From a virus, in IMG/VR virus record IMGVR_UViG_3300036861_000180, positions 1 to 46,955 of that record: a stretch of 46,955 bases of DNA, one strand, 5' to 3'. The position numbers and the translations under genes were made by a program. The notes under the pieces were generated by a model that saw nothing but the letters and a program-made list of their open reading frames with translations, ran no database searches and had not been told where the DNA came from. Below are positions 24,099 to 31,267 of the stretch, piece after piece. The number at the start of each line of letters is the position of its first letter. The stretch's first letter is position 1.

Positions 24099-25397
24099 AT
24101 GAAGGTTCTAACTCTAGTCGGATTACTAATCGCAAGTCCAGCGTTCGCGCAGTTGGAGGGGTACGGGACTACTGCAACGGGTGGAGCGGGTGGGCAGACT
24201 TGCCTCGTGAATAATCTCCTCCCCACTGGGCCGAATAGCTTCTCGGACTGTGCGCGGAGAGGTAATGTCATAGTCCAGTTTGACTCCCCCGGGCCTTACG
24301 CGGTGGACGGAGAGAATACCTACCTGAAGTCCAATACCACCATTGATGGTTGCGCCAATGGGCAAAATGGGGTCACACTCAACCAAGCCGCAGTCATCAA
24401 TGGAGTGGGGAAGCACAGGGCGATAGTGGTGGAGGGGCCGGCGTCCAACTTCATCTTCAAGTGTCTGAGGCTACAGGGAGGCTCGAAGATAGACGCCTCT
24501 AGCATCGAGTTCGACAATCTAGGACTCGACGGTACGGGTGGAGCGATCTCAAAAGTGATGATTGATCGAGTGACTTCCATCCAAGCAACCGATGGCGCAC
24601 TCGACATGACGGGGGACGTGAGTGATATGACTGTGCAGCGGTCGCTCTTCTACGCCAACCCCATCACCATGCTCATCAAGTATGGGGCGAGGAAGCGAAT
24701 CAGCATCCATCACAATGTGCTGACTGGGAATTGTGAGCGCAACCCCCAGATCAGAGGCGACATGGATGGGTTCGACTTCGTGAGCAATGTGGTTGGGCCA
24801 CAGGCGAACCCGCCTCTAGTAGACGGTGAGAATGGTCGAGCATGGACCGACTGCTACGGGCTTCGTCTCCATGCCTCCACTACAGACTCCATCGGCAACC
24901 CCAAGGGTAACGCGGTCAACAATGCATTCTTTGGGCAGGAGCCTATTCAACTCATCGTGGACTCGGGGGCCACTCTCGCGGGCGTCTACCTCCACGACAA
25001 TCAGTACTTGGGTGCTCCATGGCCGGGTTACACTTGGCCGGGGAATCTAGGTGCATTGGCGTATCAGATCCCGGGCTATGCGGTGGTGACTCATACCACT
25101 GTGGAGAACCTCAAGGCGACTCTGCCAGGCGTGGGGTCTCCGAATAGGACTCCTGGCGATCAGGCGAAGATAGATGCGGTTGCGGCGGCTCTCCCCGGGC
25201 CGAATCCTGAGCCTACTCCAACCCCGACTCCTACTCCGACTCCCGCCCCGACTCCAACCCCTTGCCCTATCTGCCAACAGGTCCAAGTTATCTCTAGTTC
25301 CTGTGGGGGCAGGGTCACTTACACTCGTCTCTCAGACGGCTCCCTTCGCATCACCCTAAGACAGGGTGGGGCGACTTGTAGCGTGGTGGTGAAATGA
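24099..25397 (+). CDS. Secreted pectate-lyase-like (PL1-type) beta-helix enzyme
   Basis: ATG at 24099 (MKVLTLVGLLIASPAFAQLE) with GGGAG; the longer frame from 23955 lacks a good start. Signal peptide with AFA/Q cleavage. The 432-residue product has PL1-type beta-helix features: YLKSNTTIDG, KVMIDRVTSIQATDGALDM, then SIHHNVLTGNCERNPQIRG, carrying the family's H-N and R-x-P-x-x-R pattern that includes the catalytic arginine. A PTPTPTP linker near residue 370 leads to a 40-residue Cys-containing tail. It probably cleaves an acidic polysaccharide. Being secreted, it need not be virion-bound. Confidence 0.75.
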   Translation: MKVLTLVGLLIASPAFAQLEGYGTTATGGAGGQTCLVNNLLPTGPNSFSDCARRGNVIVQFDSPGPYAVDGENTYLKSNTTIDGCANGQNGVTLNQAAVINGVGKHRAIVVEGPASNFIFKCLRLQGGSKIDASSIEFDNLGLDGTGGAISKVMIDRVTSIQATDGALDMTGDVSDMTVQRSLFYANPITMLIKYGARKRISIHHNVLTGNCERNPQIRGDMDGFDFVSNVVGPQANPPLVDGENGRAWTDCYGLRLHASTTDSIGNPKGNAVNNAFFGQEPIQLIVDSGATLAGVYLHDNQYLGAPWPGYTWPGNLGALAYQIPGYAVVTHTTVENLKATLPGVGSPNRTPGDQAKIDAVAAALPGPNPEPTPTPTPTPTPAPTPTPCPICQQVQVISSSCGGRVTYTRLSDGSLRITLRQGGATCSVVVK

Positions 25398-25543
25398 GTA
25401 CTGCTTTGATCGTTTGCGTCGTCGGCGGACTCGTGTATCTAGCGGTCAAGAACATGGAGAAGCCATACAAGGGACTAGACGAACTCGGGCGATTGTCCTT
25501 CGGCATCGGGCTCTTCGTCTACTTGTTCCGGTTGGCTGCCTAA
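25394..25543 (+). CDS. Two-helix small membrane protein, 49 aa; holin candidate
   Basis: Starts MSTALIVCVVGGLVYLAVKN, with its ATG overlapping the lyase stop (ATGA). Two hydrophobic segments (about residues 3-18 and 35-47) flank a short charged loop (KNMEKPYKGLDELGR). Size and topology fit a small holin or holin partner, and the next gene is also a membrane protein. Not linked to the lysozyme position, so the function is inferred. Confidence 0.6.
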   Translation: MSTALIVCVVGGLVYLAVKNMEKPYKGLDELGRLSFGIGLFVYLFRLAA

Positions 25544-25546
25544 CCC

Positions 25547-26293
25547 ATGGGCCTCGGAGCTATCAAAGATAAACTCATTCATAAGTTAGCCCTCAGATGG
25601 CTCCGGGGCAAACTCAGCAATATCCGCGAATCTAAGGAGGAGAGTACTTTGAGTAAGCTATTGAAATTCTGCGATGGTTGGAAGTTCATCATTGGTGGAG
25701 CTACCCTCCTCGTGGTGAAGGTCTGGGATGGGATGCACGGGACTCATTACGGGGACTTCACGGGGAGTCTCCTCGCAGCCTTCGGGTGGGACTCGGAGGG
25801 TGGAGGATTCGCGGCCGAGGCTGCCGGGCCTACCATAGTGCTGATTGGAATCGTCCACCAGTTCATCAAGGCGGGTAAGCAGGCTCACGCGGGAGCGCCC
25901 ATCGCCTCCCTCCTCAGTTCCGAGGGCTATGTCATCAAGCATGAAGTAGACCTAGCTGAGGGTAAGCCATCCGCCGAGAAGACTGCCGACAAGGCGATTG
26001 AAGCGGTACTCAAGAAGGAAGACGACATGGAACTCGAATGGAAGACGGTTGGGAAGGTGCCTGAAGTCAAGGTACTTCCCAAACTGGAGATTCCAGTGCA
26101 GGAACTCAAGCCCGAGCCTGCTCCCGCGCCCGCCCCCGAATCCACCACCCCCCGCCTTGTGGATATGCGGAGTAAGGTCGGGCTGGCGATTGGGGCTAAG
26201 GTTCCTCTCCCTGGCGGCAAGTGGGGAGTGGTGATCTCTTCTAAGGAGCAGTCCTCGACCGGCTATACCTACCTCGTGTCGGAGATCCAGTAA
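25547..26293 (+). CDS. Holin-like membrane protein with a possible second start
   Basis: 248 residues from ATG 25547, or 214 from TTG 25649. After an amphipathic N-terminus come two hydrophobic segments, WKFIIGGATLLVVKVW and GPTIVLIGIVHQFIKAG. A charged helical region, a Pro/Ala linker (PEPAPAPAPE) and a small C-terminal domain (VGLAIGAKVPLPGGKWGVVI) follow. The ATG has no visible ribosome site, whereas the in-frame TTG at residue 35 is preceded by an ideal AAGGAGGAGA. Two products may be made from one gene. Holin is the best guess, from topology and place. Confidence 0.55.
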   Translation: MGLGAIKDKLIHKLALRWLRGKLSNIRESKEESTLSKLLKFCDGWKFIIGGATLLVVKVWDGMHGTHYGDFTGSLLAAFGWDSEGGGFAAEAAGPTIVLIGIVHQFIKAGKQAHAGAPIASLLSSEGYVIKHEVDLAEGKPSAEKTADKAIEAVLKKEDDMELEWKTVGKVPEVKVLPKLEIPVQELKPEPAPAPAPESTTPRLVDMRSKVGLAIGAKVPLPGGKWGVVISSKEQSSTGYTYLVSEIQ

Positions 26294-26442
26294 TGGCGAG
26301 TTGGGGTTGGGTGCTGAAACTCCGTGGCCTGATGACTGGGCTCACTGATCTACTCCTGAAGGGCAGGCAGGCGGGTCTCTGGCAGGAGGGATCTGGTTAC
26401 ATCCCCCCCGAGAAGCCTCTTGACTATACCCGAAAGCACTAA
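26293..26442 (+). CDS. Small protein, 49 aa, before the terminase nuclease gene
   Basis: Starts MASWGWVLKLRGLMTGLTDL at a TAATG overlap and ends DYTRKH. Amphipathic helix followed by a polar tail. It overlaps the start of the terminase nuclease frame by 23 bases, suggesting coupled translation. No family recognised. Confidence 0.5.
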   Translation: MASWGWVLKLRGLMTGLTDLLLKGRQAGLWQEGSGYIPPEKPLDYTRKH

Positions 26443-27502
26443 TTTCCTAGACCCCTCAGAGGAACAATCGGGAGATTTTCCCGACTCAGGCTGCACCGTC
26501 CGAACCACGATGTCCGGGTGGCGAGTCATAGACCTCTCGTATTGGGCCATCCCCGAGCGCCGTAAACCCTCGTGGCGGGCTGACAAAGAGCGCCTGATGG
26601 GCAAGAGGCGCTTTGCTCGCGAGTTCCTGCGTGATTGGGACACTGCGGCGGGAGACCCCTACTACCCCGAGTTCCAAGAGTTCGGGCGAGAGAAATACGT
26701 CCACTCCCTAGACTCCCTTCCCAAGGGCGTCACACTATTCCGTGGGTTCGACTTCGGCATTCGTCGGCCATCTTGTGTATGGGGGGCTTACTCCTACCCC
26801 CAAGACCGTCTCTGGATCCTCCGCGAGTTCATCCCCCAGAACAAGAGCGCGGCGGACGGGCTAGGGACTCATCACTTCCGAGATACAGTCCTCTTCCTAT
26901 CGGGAGAAATTCCCTATGAGCAGCTATCCGAGCGGGCTCAGTACTGGGTGGATTGGTACGCGGAGAACGGGTATCCGGAGGGGCCGTGGTTCGAGCCCTC
27001 CATCCTCTGGGAGAACTTCGCAGGGCCGGAGTGCATGAGAACTGAGGCGAATGCAGCTAGAGACCCCAGGGACGCGACCGCTGCGGCGATATTCGAGTCG
27101 GGGGGTATCCCTCTCACCTACCAAGCGGGCCAAGTCAAAGCTCGCCATGAGATATTCCGGCGATTCCTAGGACTTCGCCCCGATGGCTTCCCGGGGGTGC
27201 TCTTCGATCCCTCGTGTCAAGAGCTTCTCCGCGCTATGGGAGGAGCCTTCACATTCGCGAAGGAGACCGCAGGGAATCCAGTCCCCGACCGTCCTCGCAA
27301 GGATGGGCATTACGATAACATCATTGATGCACTTACCTACGCGGTGTGCGCGCTAGTCCCCTCGGACTCCATGCCATTGGCGCGTAGAGCCCCGACCGGC
27401 GAGTATGCTCCCAAGGCGATGGGCTCTGAGGAGTCTGTAGGCTGGTATGAGACCACGGGGAAGATCAATCCCGAGAGTAGACCCCTAGTCGTCGCCCCCT
27501 GA
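26420..27502 (+). CDS. Large terminase, nuclease half (RNase H-like domain)
   Basis: 360 residues from TTG 26420 (ATG 26510 is an alternative, without a ribosome site). It has the linker typical of large terminases (SGWRVIDLSYWAIPERRKPS...RRFAREFLRDWDTAAG) and then the headful or end-cutting nuclease fold. Asp111 lies in LFRGFDFGIRRPSCVWG, a glutamate in LWILREF, and Asp299/Asp303 in HYDNIIDALTYAV, the metal-binding acidic residues. No Walker motifs are present. The matching ATPase half is on the opposite strand at 27830-28678. The C-terminus overlaps the next, convergent gene by 18 bases. Confidence 0.8.
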   Translation: MTIPESTNFLDPSEEQSGDFPDSGCTVRTTMSGWRVIDLSYWAIPERRKPSWRADKERLMGKRRFAREFLRDWDTAAGDPYYPEFQEFGREKYVHSLDSLPKGVTLFRGFDFGIRRPSCVWGAYSYPQDRLWILREFIPQNKSAADGLGTHHFRDTVLFLSGEIPYEQLSERAQYWVDWYAENGYPEGPWFEPSILWENFAGPECMRTEANAARDPRDATAAAIFESGGIPLTYQAGQVKARHEIFRRFLGLRPDGFPGVLFDPSCQELLRAMGGAFTFAKETAGNPVPDRPRKDGHYDNIIDALTYAVCALVPSDSMPLARRAPTGEYAPKAMGSEESVGWYETTGKINPESRPLVVAP

Positions 27503-27811
27503 GACTTCCATGTCTAAGCGGTAAAGCTCCACCGTCGCTCCCTGCTTGAGCCTCACCTCGAAGTGATGCGCTCCCGGCCCGAGTACCCGCTCAAACCTCT
27601 CCGACCAATAGTAGTGCTCGGGGAGATCCTCGAAGGGCTCGCAGTCAGACTCCCGGAAGGATCGAGTTCCATCCGACCAAGTGAGTTCCACACTAGGACA
27701 GTACCAGGACTCGCTAGGCTTCTCAATCGCCGCTCTAATGGCTATGCGAACTGGGGCAATACCGAGACGGGGGGAGAGGGTGACGAGAGTGGCGAGTAAC
27801 AGGGAGAGCAT
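27485..27811 (-). CDS. Small putative secreted protein between the two terminase halves
   Basis: 108 residues with a hydrophobic N-terminus (MLSLLLATLVTLSPRLGIAP) that may be a signal peptide or anchor. The rest includes SVELTWSDGTRSFRESDCEP then GPGAHHFEVRLKQGATVELY, a PKD/Ig-like 'W-DG...DC-P...GPG-H-F-V-L' pattern of exported beta domains. No ribosome site is obvious at the ATG. It is the last gene of the leftward block and overlaps the terminase nuclease tail. Function unknown. Confidence 0.55.
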   Translation of the reverse strand: MLSLLLATLVTLSPRLGIAPVRIAIRAAIEKPSESWYCPSVELTWSDGTRSFRESDCEPFEDLPEHYYWSERFERVLGPGAHHFEVRLKQGATVELYRLDMEVSGGDD

Positions 27812-27829
27812 GTATACGAGTATGACATA

Positions 27830-28678
27830 CTACCTCTGATCCCACCCCTCGGCCATGTTGGGCATCCTCTCCTCCTCCTCTACCCTCTCCGCAGCTAGAT
27901 ACCTACTCGCATCGCCATCATTGAGGATGGCGCGGCACTCGGCAGCCCCGGGGTTCCCCACATTCGGGGTAGTCAAGACCCAGAGGCGGGACGCACTCGC
28001 GTGTGCCGCTTGGAGCATGGCTGCGAAGGTCTCTTGGAATGCTGCCTCGTCAATAAGTACGATACTAGGTGTCGGCCCTCTAAATGCCGCAACTGCCGCA
28101 TTCTGTCCCACTGCCGTGATATCGCTATCAGTTCGGAGGAAATCAGCCCTGTGGACTGGCTCAGATGATAGAGGATAGGCATGTTGGAACCACGGGGGAG
28201 TGCGTCCATGCACATGCCGAATCTTGTCTCTAAGGAGATCACTAGCCTCCTCCTCCTTATGCTTTGATATGAAGTGCTTGCGCCCATGCTTGAATAGCGC
28301 ATCCCAATACAGCCCCAGGTTAGCACACCATGTAGCCATCACCTGCCTCGGCTTGTTCACGAAGATGTGTTGATGGGGGCCGAAAAACTCATGGGCGAGG
28401 ATACGCAAGTAAGGGCGATCTTGGGGGAACGGCTTGTATGGATGCTTCTCGTCTGACTCATCTTTGGTGAGGATGACTGGGGGATTGCCTGGAGTGGTGG
28501 GGTCTGTCGCGGTTAGGAATGTCCAGAAGTCAGAGCCCCAGAGGTCAACGAGTGCCTGCCTCTCAGGAGTCAATTCCCCTGAGTCCGCAGAGGAGAAGAG
28601 GGAGCCTAGACCCTTCCCCGCCTTCTTCTTCTTGAGTCTCCCTGTTGAATCGGTCTGGCCTATGAGACGCTTAGGCAT
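27830..28678 (-). CDS. Large terminase, ATPase half
   Basis: 282 residues. Motor-domain motifs are in order: the adenine-side region PYKPFPQDRPYLRILAHEFF; a deviant Walker A, VNKPRQVMATW (residues 107-117), as seen in terminases whose P-loop lysine lies early; Walker B SIVLIDEAAF (205-214) with its catalytic glutamate; and the coupling motif VLTTPN (234-239). The sequence ends about 43 residues later with no nuclease domain. That domain is on the opposite strand at 26420-27502. Full-length large terminases usually have 450-600 residues; the two halves together have 642. The ATG overlaps the previous stop by 8 bases. Confidence 0.8.
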   Translation of the reverse strand: MPKRLIGQTDSTGRLKKKKAGKGLGSLFSSADSGELTPERQALVDLWGSDFWTFLTATDPTTPGNPPVILTKDESDEKHPYKPFPQDRPYLRILAHEFFGPHQHIFVNKPRQVMATWCANLGLYWDALFKHGRKHFISKHKEEEASDLLRDKIRHVHGRTPPWFQHAYPLSSEPVHRADFLRTDSDITAVGQNAAVAAFRGPTPSIVLIDEAAFQETFAAMLQAAHASASRLWVLTTPNVGNPGAAECRAILNDGDASRYLAAERVEEEERMPNMAEGWDQR

Positions 28679-28886
28679 AATAGTAGATGTCTACCTCAAA
28701 GGGTCCAAACTGGTACATCTTCCTGCCTTCCCAGTCGTTCAACCATCGGATTTGCCACGCGCTGAAGATTAACCAAAAGCAGAACTCTATTCGCCAATCC
28801 TTGTTCTTCAAGCCCGCATCGAACCCCACGTTTGCATAATCTCGGCAGAGGAGCGTGCTCAATGACCAACTACGACGCTTAGGCAA
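28671..28886 (-). CDS. Aromatic-rich small protein, 71 aa
   Basis: TTG at 28886 overlaps the stop of the gene before it by 8 bases (TTGCCTAA), exactly as the terminase ATPase ATG overlaps this gene's stop (ATGCCTAA). Both products begin M-P-K-R. Tryptophan- and phenylalanine-rich (KDWRIEFCFWLIFSAWQIRW), possibly membrane-associated. The regular junctions support it as a real gene. No family recognised. Confidence 0.55.
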   Translation of the reverse strand: MPKRRSWSLSTLLCRDYANVGFDAGLKNKDWRIEFCFWLIFSAWQIRWLNDWEGRKMYQFGPFEVDIYYYA

Positions 28887-29022
28887 CTCGACGCCCGAAC
28901 CACAAAAGGAACTCTACGTCATTTCGATGCTGGATGACTTCGGGCAACCACCTTAATTGATTCCATGTGTATCCTCGCACCCGCCTCCAGTGCCTTCGGC
29001 GTCTATCGTGATAAGGAATCAT
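28879..29022 (-). CDS. Arg/Trp-rich small protein, 47 aa
   Basis: ATG at 29022 overlaps the preceding stop (ATGA). Reads MIPYHDRRRRHWRRVRGYTW, ending LLWFGRRVA. Very basic, so nucleic-acid binding is plausible. It fills exactly the gap between two better-supported genes, and both junctions are stop/start overlaps. Confidence 0.5.
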   Translation of the reverse strand: MIPYHDRRRRHWRRVRGYTWNQLRWLPEVIQHRNDVEFLLWFGRRVA

Positions 29023-29375
29023 TCCTCTCCCCCGAGCTTACCCGCCACATCCGCAAACCGCTTCCTAGCCGCTGCTGCCTCCCTATCCTCCCCTTGCCCG
29101 AGTGCTGCATCCTTGAGTGCATGCTGGATGAGGGTGAGCCGCAGGAAGTCGTCTAGGCTCTTCTTATTCCCGAGGAGGGTCAGGGCCTCATGCTGGCTAG
29201 CTGCTTGGATGGTCTCCTCACTGGGGATTGGCTTCTCATGCTCCATCATGACTTTCGAGAGTAGATCGGTAGTGACCACCCCCACCTTGACGCAAGAATT
29301 GAGATGGAGGCTCCCCGGCGCAGTCTTGCAGTGGCGGCAGGGATGGCGACCATGGTGCTTGAGGGATGCTCTCAT
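29019..29375 (-). CDS. Hypothetical protein with Cys pairs, small-terminase candidate by position
   Basis: 118 residues; ATG 29375 overlaps the previous stop (ATGA). N-terminus with HPCRHCKTAPGSLHLNSC, a likely metal site, then helices (VVTTDLLSKVMMEHEKP; SLDDFLRLTLIQHALKDAAL; REAAAARKRFADVAGKLG). The helical C-half and its position three genes upstream of the terminase ATPase make a small-terminase or terminase-partner role possible. No helix-turn-helix was identified, so this is weak. Confidence 0.55.
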   Translation of the reverse strand: MRASLKHHGRHPCRHCKTAPGSLHLNSCVKVGVVTTDLLSKVMMEHEKPIPSEETIQAASQHEALTLLGNKKSLDDFLRLTLIQHALKDAALGQGEDREAAAARKRFADVAGKLGGEE

Positions 29376-29530
29376 GCATACCACCAATCATCTCTTAGGT
29401 TAGCCCACACCTCGATTAGATCATCATCCTCGATATACTCAAGCAAGATGTTTTCGGCCACCTTGTGTGCGGTCCGAGCTGTAAGTTTGGTTGTGTTACT
29501 AAGTCTCCGGAATAACTCCTCCCGAGTCAA
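29372..29530 (-). CDS. Small acidic protein, 52 aa
   Basis: TTG at 29530 overlaps the previous TGA, and its own TGA overlaps the next ATG. Reads MTREELFRRLSNTTKLTART, then ILLEYIEDDDLIEVWANLRD, ending WWYA. Helical and acidic at the C-terminus. No family recognised; both junctions support translation. Confidence 0.55.
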   Translation of the reverse strand: MTREELFRRLSNTTKLTARTAHKVAENILLEYIEDDDLIEVWANLRDDWWYA

Positions 29531-30060
29531 GGTCTCATCCCCTCCTCCTCCGCAAAAAGCTCCAGTATAGCATAGTTGATCTCATCCAGTAAAGTATCCT
29601 TGCGAGACTCCGCCACACACGCATCCCCCTTCTTGAGGAGGTTGACATCTCGGACTGCCTTGTCGCACTTCCTAACTGCAATCCCCGTGAGTCCACCAAT
29701 CCTAAAGTTGAGTAGAGGATCTTCCTCGGTTGCGTAATCGGCATTCTTCCTCTTCATGATTTCGAGGGCTTCGGCGCAGAGGCGAGCATGAGATTCAAAT
29801 AGTCGCTCGCGGGGCGTCTTGGGAACTATGGTCGCCCCCGGCCCCTGCTTATAGCCGGCCAGTAGACTGGGCTTCAGTGCCTCCAAATCCTTCTTCCCCA
29901 CTAGCGTCTCCAGCACCTCAACCGTCTTCTCGGCCGCCTTGAGTGGCGAGTTGGGCGCAGGCTCTCTCAATTCCACACTGCGGGCTTTCTCTAGATAACG
30001 AGCGTAATCCACTTCCTCTTTCGGAACCCCCTCACCAGTAACCATCCTAGAGTCTGTCAT
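29527..30060 (-). CDS. DUF1599 (nucleotide-modification-associated domain 1) protein
   Basis: ATG 30060 with GGAGG; 177 residues. The C-terminal half matches the DUF1599 / Nmad1 pattern: EIMKRKNADYATEEDPLLNF, GLTGIAVRKCDKAVRDVNLL, and SRKDTLLDEINYAILELF (Arg, Asp-Lys and Asp-Thr-Leu-Asp-Glu metal-type residues). The family is found in phages near enzymes that make or process modified nucleotides and resembles MazG-type all-alpha NTP hydrolases. The N-terminal 80 residues are linker-like. Here it lies a few genes downstream of the UDG-polymerase fusion, which hints at nucleotide or DNA modification. Confidence 0.7.
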   Translation of the reverse strand: MTDSRMVTGEGVPKEEVDYARYLEKARSVELREPAPNSPLKAAEKTVEVLETLVGKKDLEALKPSLLAGYKQGPGATIVPKTPRERLFESHARLCAEALEIMKRKNADYATEEDPLLNFRIGGLTGIAVRKCDKAVRDVNLLKKGDACVAESRKDTLLDEINYAILELFAEEEGMRP

Positions 30061-30269
30061 TCCTCCACCCCCTTGTTTGACTGATGTTGAATGCGAAACC
30101 GGTGTCCTAAACCCCTCCGGAGGATCGCCTCTATACGGCGGGGCCAATTGGATCGACAATCCGTACAAATCCAACTCCTGCAACGAGCGCACCACGTCGC
30201 ATCCTCCTTGATTGCAAGGTCGCCGTCTACCAAGCTGCATACGTCGCAGCCATGAGGATCGCTAGTCAA
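30057..30269 (-). CDS. Zinc-ribbon small protein, 70 aa
   Basis: TTG 30269 overlaps the previous stop by 8 bases (TTGACTAG). Contains GCDVCSLVDGDLAIKEDATW followed by CARCRSWICTDC, three CxxC knuckles suggesting two zinc sites, then a basic C-terminus (RRIEAILRRGLGHRFR). The longer frame to 30374 would overlap the upstream gene deeply and is rejected. Function unknown. Confidence 0.55.
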   Translation of the reverse strand: MTSDPHGCDVCSLVDGDLAIKEDATWCARCRSWICTDCRSNWPRRIEAILRRGLGHRFRIQHQSNKGVEE

Positions 30270-30483
30270 GCTCAACTCTCGGGGCCTCCACCCCCTTCCA
30301 ATCCTCCTCCTTCGCGGGGACATAGAGTTCAACCGTCCCGTCCGGCCACCATAGGGACACTTGGCCTTCATCATGTCGCCTCAAGATGGGAGTTTGACCC
30401 TCCCTGTTCATGTGTAGTCCGGCAGGGAAGATGAGGGGAGTTACCTCTCTCTTCTCTGTCTTCGCTCTCGCTTCCCGTCCCAT
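30262..30483 (-). CDS. Hypothetical protein, 73 aa
   Basis: ATG 30483 has GGAGG seven bases upstream and shares a base with the previous stop (TGATG). Basic N-terminus (GREARAKTEKREVTPLIFPA), then GQVSLWWPDGTVELYVPAKE, a short beta hairpin. No family recognised. Confidence 0.55.
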   Translation of the reverse strand: MGREARAKTEKREVTPLIFPAGLHMNREGQTPILRRHDEGQVSLWWPDGTVELYVPAKEEDWKGVEAPRVELD

Positions 30484-30764
30484 CAATCATCCTCCCTAAG
30501 TTCCGCCGCAGTTTGACCCATGGCGGTCTCCAACTCCCTCACCTTGTAGTCTAGCCAATGGTTGTAGTCAGTCATGGCGTGGTGGAGTTCATGGCCGAGC
30601 GTGCGCCATTGCCTCGCCCTATCCGCCCTCTTGTTGATCTTGATTAGTCCCAATGCTGCCTCTATGGAGTAATCCCAACTCCCCCATTCGCCAGACAAGC
30701 GGCAGAGCTTTACCTCGATGATGAAGCCTCCTGGGAGTCGGATGATGCGCGGGAGCCTCCTCAT
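30483..30764 (-). CDS. HExxH small zinc-metallopeptidase-like protein
   Basis: 93 residues; ATG overlaps the previous stop (ATGA). The core reads LGLIKINKRADRARQWRTLG then HELHHAMTDYNHWL: a zincin-type HExxH helix with two histidine ligands and the catalytic glutamate. A preceding 'G-I-I' strand and hydrophobic helix are as in minimal zincins. The third ligand is not certain (candidates are the Asp/His just downstream). It could be a peptidase or an inactive scaffold; the substrate is unknown. Confidence 0.6.
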   Translation of the reverse strand: MRRLPRIIRLPGGFIIEVKLCRLSGEWGSWDYSIEAALGLIKINKRADRARQWRTLGHELHHAMTDYNHWLDYKVRELETAMGQTAAELREDD

Positions 30765-31267
30765 GCAAGTTTCTCTCTAGCCACCTCATGGGGGCAACGG
30801 CCATACTTGCCAATGGCGAAATTGCAGTTCATGCAGAGGAGTTGATATTCATCCTTCGGGAAACCAGAGTCTCTCAGCCACCGATAGAATGAATACGATC
30901 CACCCAGAGCCTCGCGGTGCTTGTTGCCACCACCGCTCTTGTGGTCGATTGAGAGAAACTCCCAACCAGTCTCCCAACAGCACTCACACCGACCGCCGTA
31001 AGCCGCGATAACGAGCGTCTTCAGATTACGTCGTATCTGCTTTAGCTTTACCGATTTCTTGTCTCGGCTACGCCTCTGGTACTGTTTGTGCCACTCGTTG
31101 ATCTCCTCTCCCTTAGTCTCCCTCCGGAGTCGAGCGCGGGCTTTAGCACAAGTGATGCAGTCTCTCTGTAGACCGTTCTTCCGGAGATGGCAGTAGTGTG
31201 GCGACGGGCCGCATTTCCCGCATGAGTAGGGTTGCGCCTCACATTGAGCGACATGCCCTAGCGCCAT
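30761..31267 (-). CDS. HNH-family endonuclease-like protein
   Basis: 168 residues. N-terminal zinc knuckles (YSCGKCGPSPHYCHLRKNG...RDCITCAKARARLRRE), then a basic helix region and an HNH core: GGRCECCWETGWEFLSIDHK (CxxC and the DH catalytic pair), SFYRWLRDSGFPKDEYQLLC, then MNCNFAIGKYGRCPH (the N and second Cys pair). This arrangement is typical of free-standing phage HNH nucleases, often homing-type. Overlaps the previous gene by 10 bases. Confidence 0.8.
   Translation of the reverse strand: MALGHVAQCEAQPYSCGKCGPSPHYCHLRKNGLQRDCITCAKARARLRRETKGEEINEWHKQYQRRSRDKKSVKLKQIRRNLKTLVIAAYGGRCECCWETGWEFLSIDHKSGGGNKHREALGGSYSFYRWLRDSGFPKDEYQLLCMNCNFAIGKYGRCPHEVAREKLA

Noticed and set aside
27485-27502. 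Bidirectional terminator where the two gene blocks meet
   Set aside because: The convergent genes overlap here, and I found no GC-rich hairpin with a T-run on either strand.
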